From: Cercozoa sp. M6MM | Taxonomy: Eukaryota > Endomyxa: Ascetosporea | Strand: one strand, 5' to 3' | NCBI GenBank assembly: GCA_040357565.1 | Contig: JBDODJ010000116.1 | Length of the DNA: 36,028 nucleotides | Shown here: piece after piece, positions 1-12,209 of the stretch | Layout: each line of letters begins with the position of its first letter | How positions within the stretch are numbered: the stretch's first letter is position 1 | Notes under the pieces: model-generated | What the model was told of the DNA's origin: nothing | Database searches by the model: none | The model's input: only the letters and a program-made list of their open reading frames with translations | Translations under genes and position numbers: made by a program

Positions 1-28
1 GCTACTGGAGGTATTGCCCCCCCCCCCC

Positions 29-110
29 TTAAAGCCCTGATTATTTTAAGTCCTGATTACTTTAAGTCCTGATTACTTTAAGTCCTGATTACTTTAAAGT
101 CCTGATTAGC
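29..110. repeat. 16-base tandem repeat
   Basis: About five head-to-tail copies of a 16-base unit containing CCTGATTACTTTAAGT. The CCTGA core recurs at 36, 52, 68, 84 and 101, so the last spacing is 17. A run of 12 C (17-28) lies just upstream. The array sits before the first coding exon of the J-domain gene and is probably inside its first intron, because a pyrimidine-rich tract and TAG follow at about 134-156. Confidence 0.85.
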
Positions 111-156
111 CCCTGATCGCCCCTTTAACTAGATTTTGCCCCTTAATTGTGTCTAG

Positions 157-682
157 TAATCTGAAGGGCGCCAAGGGATTCTTCGCCTCGCTACGACAGC
201 ACGTGAGCGACGCGTTTGACCTGAGTGACGAGTTGGATGACCACAGTGATCATACTGATCACACTGATCATACGACCTCCTATCGCGATCAGTACCACAG
301 GTACGACGAGTTGTACCTGCGACTGCGAGTGTCACCCAGTGCGTCCGTTCAAGAGATTCGCTCGCGCTTCCACGCACTCGCGCTCCAGGTACTGTTTTTC
401 CTTTTTTCCAGAAGTGAGAAACGCTCGAGTCAATTTTTCCTGATGCTTTAGTATCACCCGGACGTACATGTCAACTCGTCGTCTGCGCAACGAGCTGCTG
501 CGTCGGAGCGCTTCAAGTCCGTTCTCGAGGTAACAATAGTTCTTTTGAGTTGAAAATCAAAAATTGAGTTGCAACAATGTTGTTGGAACAATCTCTTTTA
601 CGGCTCGACTGAACACCAGGCCTACCGAGTGTTGCGAAATCCTGCCAAGCGTGCTCGATACGACCGAACGGGACTTTACTGA
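157..682 (+). CDS. Small J-domain (DnaJ-like) protein, 5' end missing
   Basis: Exons join(157..388,452..529,620..682). The product is a type III J-domain protein, expected to recruit and stimulate an Hsp70. The J domain is split by two introns but complete: a helix I region (YDELYLRLRVSPSASVQE), the diagnostic HPD motif in YHPDV right at the start of exon 2 (about 457), and helices III-IV ending in KRARYDRTG just before the stop. An acidic, His/Asp-rich stretch (DDHSDHTDHTDHT) precedes it. There is no in-frame ATG in the first exon. A pyrimidine-rich acceptor ending at 156 suggests the start codon is in an exon upstream, in or before the tandem repeat or outside the window. No zinc-finger or substrate-binding domain follows. 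Both splices keep frame (phase 0). Confidence 0.8.
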
Positions 683-997
683 ACAGTGATTTTGCGTTCT
701 CGCCCAGACTGCGTGATCGATCTGACTAACGCTAACTGGTCTGTACTAGCGTAGTGTACAGCGCTCCCGTCCGGATCCTTGCGGCAAACAACCTTCAGTT
801 CACCTTTCAGCTCAGTTTCGTTACGTTAAGTTTAAGTTTAGAGCTCGCCCTTTGATTTTACAGCAGCGTTTCTTCAGTTTGGCGTCTTGAGTGGCTACAA
901 CAGTTGAAGTCAAAAGTAAGTTACGAGGCTCCCTGTAGATCTGCTACGACCACTGTTGCGTGTAGAAGGCTGCACCAGACTCCAGGCGCAGCTATCG
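683..997. other. Intergenic gap, J-domain gene to DRC2
   Basis: About 315 bases between two genes in the same direction. It presumably holds the terminator of the first and the promoter of the second. I see no ORF, repeat or recognisable motif. The DRC2 frame is open upstream of its first ATG to about 956, but that extension has no ATG. Confidence 0.4.
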
Positions 998-3060
998 ATG
1001 AGCGGGCCAGATGGACAGCCGATCCGAGGCGTGATGCTGAGCGAGGCGCTTCGTGGGGAAGGTGGCACCATGGAGCGTCATGGCACACAGCTGGGACTCG
1101 CGCTGTCTGGCAGAAAAGGACCGACAGGCAGTGGGTCGACTATACCCGTGTCAGGCTCCTCTCCCGTCAGTGCACTCGCCGAAGAAACTGAAGCTGAGCG
1201 CATTCGTCAGCAAGAAGCAGAACTCGCAAACTACGAAAAGAGCGTTCGTCTCGCGGAAGAGCAAAGAGATCGCTTCTTTCGACTCATTGATTCCGAAGCC
1301 GAAGCGCGGCGCATTGCTTCAGCGCAACTCCGAAGCAAGTGGCGAAAGGTGCTTTCCGAGATTCACAGTGCCGAAGCAGAAAAGAAGCTACAGGAACTCG
1401 AGTCGGATGCAGCACACGAGCACACGCGACGCGACACACTGTTCGAGCAGCTGTCGTTTGTTGCATCCGCTCTGGATGAGCAGACTTCTCGCATACAGTC
1501 TGCGCACGCACGCTTCGTCGCTCGCATGCAGGACATCAAGCGACTGCGTGCACGCGAGTTGGAGACGCAACTCGACCTGAGTGCCCGTGGCATCGATGCC
1601 ACCTACAGTGCCGCACGAGAGTCGGCGCGAAAGTCGCTCAACAGTGAGTTAAAAATCGTTCAGCTGGCGCACGAAGCCATCGCTCGTGCAGAACGAGCCG
1701 CGTTGGAAGAGCGAAAGAACGCCGACGAAACCGGCGTGGAAGAGTTGCGAAACCGGCATCTTGAAGAACTCAATGTTGTGAAAGTGCAGTTGCAGACGCA
1801 AATCCAAGAGATGGAACATCGCTTTGAGGTTGTGCATGCTTCCTACGTTGACAACACAGAAGAAAAAGCAGCTCACTACGTTCGCTTGCGCGACAAGGAC
1901 GCCGCCATGAACAAGCAGGTCACGAGTCTCATCACGCGTATCGAAGCGGCCGAAACTCGGCAGCGCGAGTGGCAGCAGCGCCTGGCGGCACTCCAAAGCG
2001 ACATCGGTGCTGCGAACTCGGTGCTACGAGGCCAGAAAGCACAGCTCCTCGAGAGGTATCGCATCTTGCGCCACGAGATGGAAAGCTTGACCTCGCAGCA
2101 GTCGGAGAAACTGGCCGATCTGTGCGAGTGGAGTTCTTCGTGTGTCGAACGAAACACCGAAATGCTTGATCTGTATCTTTGCTTCAGTATGAACTTTGCT
2201 TCAGTATGAACTTTGCTTCAGTATGAACTTTGCTTCAGTATGAACTTTGCTTCAGTATGAACTTTGCTTTTTCTATCTCGCACTGGCTTCATGAGCAGAG
2301 CGACAAAGATCCTGCAACTCGCCGAAGTGAACTCGCGACACCTGACAGCGAAAGAGAAGGCACAGCCCTTCTTCCGCAGTTCGCTCACTTCCGTGTCGCT
2401 TTCGCTGAGTGGCGGAGGCACAGGGACGACGGGCACGTTGCAGACTCTCGCTCTGAGGGAAGAAGAGACCGAAGAGAACGAGGAAGCGCCGGAAGAACAG
2501 TTGGCACCAGAACCTGTGGCCACAGCCAGCAGTTTGAAAACGCCTGCTTCCACTTCGCTGTCGCCGAAACGATCGAAGAAGAAACCGCGTGGTACTCCAG
2601 AATCTCTCTTGGAAAAGTAAACTTCCAGTGTGCTCGCAGTGGGAGCAAGTGGCAACTCGGACACGTCCGAGCAGCGTGCGATTGCAGAGCTCGCTACTGC
2701 TGCTGCTCAGATCGCGCCTCTGGAGAATCTGTTCAAGTTGCTCAACACGGTGCGACTCGACATCTGCTCGATCGAATCGATGAATGCGCAGCTACGCGAC
2801 GACAATGCGCAGCTCGAAACTCTCACGCGACAGCTCATGAGTAAAACAACCACCTCATCCATTTTCTGACGGTCTGTTATACGTGTGTCTCAGGCGACGT
2901 CACTGTGACCAAGTACACTTTGGATGCTCCGAACACTCTGCTCGTTGTCAACGGGCGCAGTAGTCTGCCGGCAGACGCAATGCGCTCGCCCAACGACTTT
3001 GTGCCCATGGTCGACGGGGTTGGACACCTGCGCGACACCAATAAGCAGCTTTTACAGTAA
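998..3060 (+). CDS. DRC2: Dynein regulatory complex subunit 2 (CCDC65/DRC2)
   Basis: Exons join(998..2172,2299..2591,2640..2840,2894..3060), 611 residues. DRC2 is a coiled-coil subunit of the nexin-dynein regulatory complex, which links outer doublets of the motile axoneme. The protein is almost all charged coiled coil. Three places match the family: the block ATKILQLAEVNSRHLTAKEK (family: KILKLAE...), the later block LENLFKLLNTVRLD, and the C-terminal VVNGRSSLP, which matches the conserved 'NPLLVVNGR/NYQSNLP' end of DRC2. Length is somewhat above the usual 480-500 because of an acidic low-complexity insert (about residues 435-490). The chosen start is the first ATG in the frame. Intron 1 holds a 5 x 17-base repeat. 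Intron 2 is placed at 2592-2639 because the frame would otherwise stop at the TAA at 2618. Intron phases agree throughout. Confidence 0.88.
2178..2262 (+). repeat. 5 x 17-base tandem repeat in DRC2 intron 1
   Basis: Five exact copies of TTTGCTTCAGTATGAAC starting at 2178, 2195, 2212, 2229 and 2246. Each copy contains TTCAG, which looks like a 3' splice site. The true acceptor chosen by frame and homology lies downstream (GAGCAG ending at 2298). Confidence 0.95.
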
Positions 3061-3773
3061 CACTGCGGAGGCTTTTTAAGTTGGATTGATACTCTAACTG
3101 TACTACGCCACATCTCCTGTATCTTCGACGACGACCACCGCCGGGTGCTCATGGTAGATCTTAGATCTACAAGGATTGGCATACAACTGGAGCACGTTTG
3201 TTACCCACCAGCACTGAGCAATGTTGCCTCTAAACGCGGAGTGTAATCATGGCGATCTTCGGAGGATATGGGTCCCCATACCCAACTGCGGGAACACAAC
3301 GAACGTTCCGAACAACAATGGAATGACACAAGATCTTGGATAAAGTCAAAGTATGCGTTTGTGAACAGGATCTTGAGCTAATGTGTGGTTCTTTCAAACT
3401 CTGGAACTAAAATTCACAGTTCAGTTGGAGAGTTACAACAAGGCCCTTTCGACGAAGATACGGGTATCGCAAGTGAATTTACATCGTCAGCAACAATTCC
3501 GCCTCCGCTAGAAAACATGGAAGAGAAGATCTCCGCTGTCTATTTTAACCAACAACTACTCGACTGGAACGTGTTATTGTAAAATCATAGCAGCTTCATC
3601 TGACCGTATCCGCGCGGAGTACTGAGACTCATTGCGTTCCAGCTGTGTCAGCTGTCAGTGAGTCGAGTCTACTCTAGGTCAGCTACAGACTCGTTGAAAT
3701 GACAGCGTCCGCGCCGAATAGCGGTGACTACACGAATGACGTCGTGATTCTCCGACGACAATTAAAATAGAAA
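3061..3773. other. Gap between DRC2 and WEE1 with weak coding signal
   Basis: About 710 bases between two convergent genes. On the + strand an ATG at about 3250 opens MAIFGGYGSPYP and stops after about 27 codons. Farther on, the reading DLELM joined to FQLESYNKALSTKIR (about 3372-3462, across a plausible intron ending CACAG at 3418) has coiled-coil character. I cannot connect these pieces into one open frame, so no gene is called. The rest may be the two 3' UTRs. Confidence 0.3.
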
Positions 3774-6031
3774 CTAGACATCCTCAAACAGCGCGACGAG
3801 TTTGCGTGGTTTGACTGCGTTTCGCACTGGTCTGACCTCTGCGCAGGACGAAAAAATCTGCCTTCCAACATTTAGCTCATTGAAGAGACACATTGGTACC
3901 GTCGGTCGACGCATCGAGCAGATCACCGTCAACGAAATGACCTTCATACCTTCTGGTCTCTCTGTTAAGCAACACACTGGCAAAGTGCGGTGCACTTCTG
4001 CCAAAACAAAAAAGCTGTACTGGATAGGAGGCAGCACGACAGGCGAAGTCGGTGTTTGTGCCTGTGCGATCTGCAGAAAGCTACACTGCTGCACCTGTTG
4101 TATGCTCCAACTGCACAAACAAACAGATAACAAACCAATTCTTGCAAGTTTCACAATTCACACCAATTTTTACCGATCGCACGGATCACTGTGCGTCAAA
4201 TTCCGCAGCAACTCATAAAACTCATCGCTGTGCCTGCTTCCATTCAGTCGGTCGAATTAGCAGCTTTAAAAAAGCAAAAGCTACCTATGCAAGCCGTGAC
4301 GTGTCGTGTAGTTTCGCAAAACAGCGCATGTGTCACGCCTCAGTTCGTTCCCTGCGTTTTTGGGTGTTTAATGACTTGCCTTCCAGTTAAAGAAAGCGAG
4401 GATACACAGAGGTCCGTGAGAAGGCAGTGAACACGATGTTGTCGCCAATTGGAACAAGATCATTCCTGCACATTTGTTGAGTTGACAAAGAATGTATTCA
4501 AAACAAAAGAAGCGAAAAGCACCCAGTTGGAACATGTCGATTTTGAGTGCATGCGTCGTCGCAATGTTGCGTATTTGCTCAGGTGGCATGTAGGCTGCGT
4601 GCCCGTCTCCCAGCTCAAGCGGCGTCTGCAAAGCATACCGCGCTTCTCCTAGATCGCCGACCTAACCACACGATTCTTTCAATATTGGTTTAACAGACAA
4701 TGATTCAACAAACCAAAAGACGGCCGTCGAGGGTGACAAACACGTTTTCATCGCACAAGTCCATGTGTGCCCAGCTGTTTCGAACAATTGAAGTCAACCT
4801 TTGGAACAACAAAAAACTAGAGCAGAAACTGACCCGTGCGAATGCAGAGTTTTCACACCTCGAACAATGTCGCAAAACAATCGCGCAATCTGCAGTGTAT
4901 GTAAGTTTTACTTGAGAAAAGGAAACAATATGCCTCGAATAAACCAGTGAACCTGAGGTTCCGAAAGTGGTCGCGGTTGACTCTGAAGCAAGGATTTTAG
5001 TGTTCCTCTTTCGCACCTGTCAATTTCAGTTTTGGGCTCAGTCAAGTGAAGTTACAGTTTTAGTTGGTACCATTCGAACAGCATGAACAAAAAATCGCGT
5101 TCGATCCAAGTTTCGAGCATCCTGACGACCTGGGCAGAAGATAATTAAATCAACTTACAAAAGACAAGTCAAAGGAAACAGTACGCCATTGTGTTGTAGT
5201 TGCGGAGTGGTTGGGTTGTTGCTGGGACACTTGATTTGGCCCAAAGCTGCAGTGGATACACCGGAGATTTTACAGTTGAGAATCGCTTCTCGCATACACT
5301 CGCGACGACCGCGAAGGCGCTGATTTCGATTCAAATCATTCTTTCAAAGTTGAGAAAGTCGGGGAAACTGAACTGGCTAAATTTACATGCTTTCGAATCT
5401 TTGCGATTTTGCGTTGCGATGGATTTGACGAATTCGGTTCGACCACGAGAATCACATCGGCTACAACACAGGGAGATTTAGAAAGCAAACGAATCAGGAA
5501 GAAAGAAAGCTTTACCAATGGTTGAATGACTTCCAAGTGCGCCACAGATGCAAAAATCGCGCGCAAAGTTGCGTTGTCGTCGAGGGGGAGTCGTTGGTGC
5601 TTGCTTTCGCGTTGGAAGCACTGGAGACATCAGCGGTGACGGCAAAGCTACCGTTTCAACCTCGTCATCTTCCGGATCGCTGAGCACAGAGTGTAACTTA
5701 GAACAGAGAGTGCAATTCAACAAACGAACTGTAAAGTTGAGTCATTGAAGATGCGACTGGCTGAACTGAGCTTTGATGGGGTCGTTGGAGCCTGAACAAA
5801 ATAAATCGAAATGAACTGGAAGAAGCAGAGATTGCGATGTGAGAGGTCTACGAGTCGCCGTGGCGTTACAAAATGACGTCGTCCTCGATGGATAAAGCCT
5901 GTGGACCGACTCTGCTCACATACGACCAAAGTCGACTTCAGCTCGGAAAGAAAAATGGTCACCAAAAACAAATTGACCACTATCGGTGACGATTGTTCAA
6001 ATCCAGGTGGAATGGGTGTGCGTTGCGACAT
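3774..6031 (-). CDS. WEE1: WEE1/MYT1-type CDK-inhibitory kinase
   Basis: WEE1-family kinases phosphorylate the glycine-loop tyrosine of cyclin-dependent kinases and delay mitosis. The kinase domain is spread over about ten exons: ..5516; 5460-5387; 5319-5185; 5129-5071; 5016-4953; 4889-4834; 4774-4714; 4661-4523; 4465-4406; 4351-4285; 4233-4174; 4110-3774. Phases agree across all of these. Family marks: HMDL in the catalytic loop (HMD is typical of WEE1), GDLG in place of DFG, GD before the activation-segment PPE, KIDMFQLGMILFQL, LWNELR after it (WEE1: QWHEIR), and EFYELLRNLTHSDPCDRWS at the end of the C-lobe. The N-lobe keeps the ATP lysine (KIAKIRKH), the helix-C Glu (MREAIL) and VVRMLETWIERDFLFML. 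Odd: the catalytic-loop Lys is Cys (HMDLCDEN), and the glycine loop keeps few glycines (GALGSHST). The Ser/Pro-rich N-terminal exons (6031 to about 5580) and the C-terminal tail after about 4030 are approximate. Confidence 0.82.
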
Positions 6032-6206
6032 TCAAGCAATCTGAGGGATTCTGAGCACATACAAGCTGCTCACGAAAGCTGATTTTGATTTTCTAAACCA
6101 AAAGGCGCCCACTTAAAAAAACGCAACATGGTCCAATTGGACAGTGATCTTGAATCCAGCATCCCCGCCAAAATAGCGCACTTGCACTAAAGGTTCGTCT
6201 TGAAGC
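6032..6206. promoter_or_regulatory. Divergent promoter, WEE1 / large solenoid gene
   Basis: Only about 175 bases separate the two start codons, which point away from each other, so the promoters must overlap or be shared. I see no TATA box and no obvious palindrome. The call rests on gene arrangement alone. Confidence 0.45.
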
Positions 6207-9200
6207 ATGGATGTGCTGCTTTTGACTCAGGCTGTGCCGTCCGCGGAGCATGCGGGCGATTCGGCACCGACCGTAAAATCAATATTGAAACTGAATTGAC
6301 TGAATTGACTTATTTTGAGAGATCATCGCATCGATGCCGCAGGACGATGCGCAGCTGTTCGACGGTGATGAGCCAACATCTCTGGTACTACCCCTTTTGG
6401 TGTTCTTGATTTCAGAAGTTTACAAACTGCAAACTGCAGAGCGAAAGTGCCTCGTTCATGTTGACTGGCCGTGTAAATTAACTTTCTGAGTTTCTCTCTG
6501 TTCTGGCTCGATAATGCTTAACTCGGTTGGCCTAAAGCAACGACGCCAAATGCGCGAATTAATGGCTTTCGTTCGGGATCAGTAAGTCTTCTTACTTTAA
6601 ATAAACGTATCAAGTACACAAACACTCCGCAGTTCGGCCGAAGAGTTATACGCTTACACTCGTCGTCGAATCACAGCAGGTCTCGCTGTGGCGCCGCTGT
6701 ATCGCGCCGTGTCGCGAACACTCGTATCATGTTTGCTTTATCCTTGTTTGACTGTGTTAACTGTGTCACAACGTGCAGACAGAAAGTGGCACAAACTTGC
6801 GTTTAATTCGCGCTGACAAAGCTCAGTGTACCGTTTAACATCCTGTTATACTGCTACAAAGAATTGCTTTTCTTGCAGTCAAAACAAAAGCACCGCGAGT
6901 TTGGTCCGTTGCCGCCCAGCTGTGCGATCGAAAAACTGCTCTCCAGGTATCGTTTCTTCGTTGCTCAACAGAGAGAAAAAAACTGGACTGTTTCAAAACA
7001 GCAAAAACGACGCAACGGCACAACTGACGAAGTTGGCGAAATTCAATGGACGCAACATGTACACGTAAGTCTTCTTTCCAAGTCTGGTCAACCTTGTGTC
7101 AAGCCAACACTGCAGGACGAGTCACCAGAAGTTCGAAAGGCGACGCAACTGCTCGTGAAGGAGCAACAGGCGGTCCAACACGTGCACTTGTGCAACGACA
7201 AGGCACTCGCGCTGTCAAAACTTGCCGTGAAGTGCGATTGCGCTCATCGCAGCGATCTGCACAGCGACGCTGTTCCTGTACATTTCAACTTTCTTCCCGT
7301 TTTCCAGCTTCAAGTTTTCCAACTTCAAGTTTCCAACTTCCTTCAAATTTCTCAATCTGCTTGAAGGACACCGAAGTCGACTTTGAGAACGACGTCGATG
7401 CTGACGACGTAAAGCGACACCAACTGACTGATGTTCCTGTGTGTGAGCCTTCCTTCTTTCGCAGGTGTTTCAAACGGTGTCGCAGCTGCAAATGCGAAAA
7501 GCGACGCGTCTCGAGTTTTTGCGCTTTTGTGTGGAACACATCACGGCCGAACTCGGGGCTGAAACAGGCGAAATCGACTGCACTGGCCGATCGCTTTCGG
7601 TCGTTGTGGCCGCTTTGCAGCGCCTGCCTGTTTCGGAAGTTGAGAGCACAGTGGAACAGATTTCAAATCGCCGGCTGCAAGCTGCCTCTTGTGATCGTAC
7701 ACCGAGTTTTCACTTTCTCTGGTTTAGATAGACACTCATGGGCGTACTTTAGATACTCCAATTCGCGTGGTGAACTTTGTGGAAGCCTTGTTAACTGAAT
7801 CCTCGGTTTTTGGTAGATAATCGCTTTTGTCCCATCCGCTGGTATGCTGATTTTGCTGTGTTGCAGAGAAAAATTGCGTCTTTCTTAACTTCATTGAGAA
7901 CTTTGTGCGTTCAACTGTTGGATTGACCTCTATTTAGTACTTTTGGGACTGGTGTGAACTCAGGTGTTTGGAACGGCGCGCTTCGTGTTCTTGCGAAACG
8001 AAAAGCCGCAAAAAATCTCGCTTTTCTTCATCACGCTCGGGTATTTCTTTCGGTTTGCTTTTGCTTTGTTTCATCGCTTCGAGGCTTTCCGTGCTTAGCA
8101 ATCTGGTGGACAAACTGCACACGCTACGAAGAAAGCGAGTTTATGGCAAAGGAGCACTTGTGTGGGTAATCTGATCAGCCCTCAGATCAATCAGCTTCTG
8201 AGCGGAAGCGGAAGATTGTATTTTATTATTCAAATGTATTTGAATGTACTTTACAGGCGCGCCACTGTGTGCTCCAGCTGCTGCGCTTTTGCGCTGAATT
8301 TTGCGTGAAACAACCCGAGGTCGCACCGACTGTTTTGGTACTAAACGCGATAAAACCTCCATCTGCTTGATTTCGATTGTTCACACAGAGCGGCGCGCTC
8401 GTGCAGTTGAGTGTCACGAAAAGCGGCGTGTCGCTCGCGTTGAAACAACATGCGGACCAAGCTGACATATGTCTTGGTAGCTTTTACCTACCCTATCGAG
8501 TGTTGAAGCATGGTGAAGTTGTGACTCCAGACGAAAGCGAAAGCGAGGAAATGCGAAGTGCGTTCAAACGAGTGAAGTTCGCGCTGCAGCTTTCGGTATA
8601 AAGCAGAACAACTGATTAATACAGCTTTAAGTGAAGAAAGCTTGACTGGATCTTTTTTTTTGAGAAAATAGCTTGATAGCTTTGAACAGTTTGGAGTGAA
8701 AACGCAGCTTGGATGAATGCAGGTGTGGCGAGGTGGAATCGCACAGAGCGCCAAGTGGTTTGCTTCGCTCTTGCAGTCGCAGTCGCAACAGTCAGAGTTG
8801 CTCGGTCCGGAAAACCGAGGCGAAGTCGATGCTTTCTTCGACACTGTCAAGCAGGTGTGTTTCTCCCGCTTTGACGAGAACTTAGAGTAAACACACACAC
8901 GTTGTTTAAAGGTTGCCTCGCACGTATCAACGTGGTCGCATCTGTCGCCCGTGTTTTGGCAGTGTGCGCTCCTGCTGCTTGGTTCATCTTTTTTATCTTC
9001 AGTTTTTGCGCTCAGCTCTACTTCTTTCTCCTTTTAATTTTGGACTTGTGAAAACAGACAAGTGTGCACCGTTGGGTGCTTTCTTCGTCGAACATGTGCC
9101 AGGTAGCTTAATTAGTCCTGTTGTGCCCTTCTATCTTACCTTGGATCACCCAGGTGATGTTGGCGACCTGGTGGATGCCTGTGTCACACGTTCTCATGAC

Positions 9201-12149
9201 GTTTTCGTCGCCTACGCGCGTGCTTTGCACTGCGCCATGCAGACTCGCACATGTATCCTCAGATGTATGTTGTCCAAACGGACGATTTAAACGATGGTAC
9301 AACAGGTCGAATCGCTCGTGTCACGAACGTGATGGACAACCTGGCGCCAGACCGACTCTTGTACATTTACCTTCAGTTCTCGTGTGAGTCGTCGTGTTTT
9401 GTTGAAGCATGTGCTGAGTTGTGTCCAGTTTGTTCATGCACGCGATTGCACCGTGGCTGCTGCGTGAAGATTCGGCGAAAGCAACGATTGTGTCGCATTT
9501 GTTCGAGCGTGCTCTCATGTACAGATTTCGCAGTTCGAGTCACAAAGCTGAAATGGCATACTTGAGTCGTCATAATACAGGAAGGAAGCCGAACAACACG
9601 TTGGCAGTGTTGTTGCGCTGCTCTTTGTCGCTCGCTGCACCAAGGACGCGCGTTGTAACTTTGACATGTTTTTGTCAGCGTTTCTCCGCGTTTCTTGTGT
9701 GCGTGACCTCAAAAGTAAAATATTCTTTTTTGTAGTGGAAAAACGCCTCCAAAGTCACATTTCGCGTATTCTGTTCTTCCGACGAGGCGATGCAGCCTGT
9801 GTGGTACACGGAATTCCTATGCATCGGGGAAGGGTGATTGCTTAACGCTGGAGTCTGGGTGGGCAGGTGTACACTGCACTGGAGCACTTCAGCAACGAAG
9901 ACGACTTGGTGGTCGATGCACTGTGGCAGCACTTCAAGTTCCTTCAGCACAACAACAACGACAATGCCGAAATTGGTGATCTTGGTGGTTTTCCTTTCGC
10001 TCTGCAGCGCGCCTTCCACTGGTCGGATCGAGGGTAGTTTTTTGCTGTTCTCTGTACAGCGTTGAAGTGTCGATTGAAAGTTTCATGTTTTTAGAGTGAG
10101 CGATGCCATTCGAGACGACTGGGGTCGGTTCTTGTCAGTGTGGTAAGCCCTTTTTAACGTTCGATCGCTTGATTTCTGATCAATGTTCACTGACTAAATA
10201 GTGCACAAATCCCCAATGAGAAAACCAAGAAATTCACGCGTCTCGTATTGACGGAACTTTCGCAGCTTCGCACAGACGCGCTCGTCAATGCTGCGCGTCT
10301 GTTCTGTTCGCACCCTGATGCCGTACCTGTTTTTCCGTTTATGGAACCCGTGTCGGTTTATGATATTTGTGTGCAGAAAGTTGCTCTGCTGCGACTGAAA
10401 GCAGTTAATTTTGCGTTTCACAATGTCTTCACTGCCGCTATGGTATCGTGTCACTTGCTTTCTTGCTTCAATGCTAACGTTAAGTTGCAAAAGGATGCTT
10501 CAACGTTCGAACATCTCGAACTCGACAACAGTTTGTTGGACGAGTTGAGCAAGAAACGCAGCGACGTCGACGAGACTCTCGGTGCTGTTGTCGACGCTTT
10601 CGCCGTAACTGTTCAGTTGCCTGGCCTTTTTGAATGCATTGATTACGCTTGGTTTTTGGTTCAAGCAGAGAAAGAAACGCCGACGAAAGCCGCGAAAGAA
10701 GAAAGCGAGCGACAGCGGCAACGAAAACAGCGACAACGACGAAAAATACGCCGAAAACGACAAAGCCAATGAAAAAGTGGCCGAAAACGAAGACGATGAT
10801 GACGAGGAATTTGAGGGCCAAGATGAGTGAGTTTAAACTCTCTTGTTCAACCAAGTTTGTCCGAACCACATTGTTTTCATAACTTTGCTTGGACAAGTTT
10901 GTTCATCTTCTAATTTTATAGTTGGCCCGTCCAAGAAAGTGGATACGGCTGGCGAACAGCATTGCTGTCGTTGCGAGTGGCTGCGCATTTGCTGTCGCTT
11001 TCGCTGCTCGAAGTTCCGGATTTTGAGGTTTTTAACTTTGTTTCGTTGAGGTATTTTGCCTTTTTGTTTTTCGTATTCTTCCGCGCGCAGGCGATCGAAC
11101 TGGAAGAACGCGTCAAGAAGCTTTTCTTGCTCTCACGTGCCAAAAGCAAACTGTCAGTTGTTTCTTAAACGCTGGTGACTTGTGAGATGCGACTGAATGC
11201 GAACTTAGATCGCCGTTGCAACAACTGGACAACTGTTTGCGTGATGCTGCGCTTTGTAAGCTTTTTTGAGTGAAAGCTTTTCGTGTTTCAAATGTTTGCT
11301 ACTGTTCCCAGCCCCGCAGTTCCTGCTGACGGATACTCCAACTGATGAGTACGGTCTTCACTCGTTCGTGTGTCATTTTGTGTGATGATATTAATTTTGA
11401 CTTGCAGAGTGAAGACACTGCAGTCGCTCGTGCATGCAACCAGGACTACGCTGCGCGAGTCCTTGCAGCAGGCGCAACAACTTTCCAAAAGCGCAGACGA
11501 CGAAAATGATGATAACAAAGGTGCTCTTGTTTTTTGTTTTCGGGTTTTTCAATTTCAGCAATCTTGTTTCGAACAGAAGAAGAAAGCAGCGAAACCCTGT
11601 GGCAGAAAATCGAGCTTTGCGCAGAAGTTCTCGTGTTTAGTTATGAGGTACTTTTGCTCTCTTTTGTTTTTGTGTTCATTCGCGAAATAAGCGAAACAGA
11701 AACTGCGCAAGTACGGTCACGAACCCGTCGTGCACGATGAACACTTTGGACGCGAACTTGCCTTCTTTTACATGGTAACAAATGAGGGGTACAATGAAGG
11801 GTACAAATGAAGAGTATAAATGGACGGTGCGAGTATGTGTGTACGTTGCAAGTAGCAACTGAAACAGTGTGTGGCAATGAAACCCGAGTCGAACACGTGT
11901 ACGCTACTGTTGCGTGTGTTGCGACTGCTAACGCCGCCGCCAGAGGCGCGATCGCAGCGACAGAAGTGGAAGCACGAGACGCGCGTGGCTTCTACGCTGG
12001 AACAGTTGCGAAAGTTTATGCGTTTGTGTGGTACGCTAGCTTTGACGGTCCTTGCACCTTTGGCACAGCAGTTTTTTTGTTTTTGTCCTGTAGGCAAGAA
12101 CAAGCGTCTGCAGTACCAGTCGAACACGTATCATTCCGCAAGGACACAA

Positions 12150-12209
<60 letters not shown>

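Noticed and set aside
3699..4130. A + strand reading with coiled-coil look if TAG/TAA were read as Gln (suggesting a changed genetic code)
   Set aside because: It is the antisense shadow of the WEE1-like gene tail. The genuine genes here end with TAA, TAG and TGA in expected places.
4890..4911. A 22-base intron GTAAAAC...CTGCAG in the kinase gene
   Set aside because: A 63-base intron from GTTCAC (4952) to the same acceptor joins LSEPQ to IARLFCDIVRG and fits the kinase family much better.
6949..6973. A 25-base intron in the large gene
   Set aside because: The following intron is phase 0 only if this segment is retained as coding, so it is kept in the exon.
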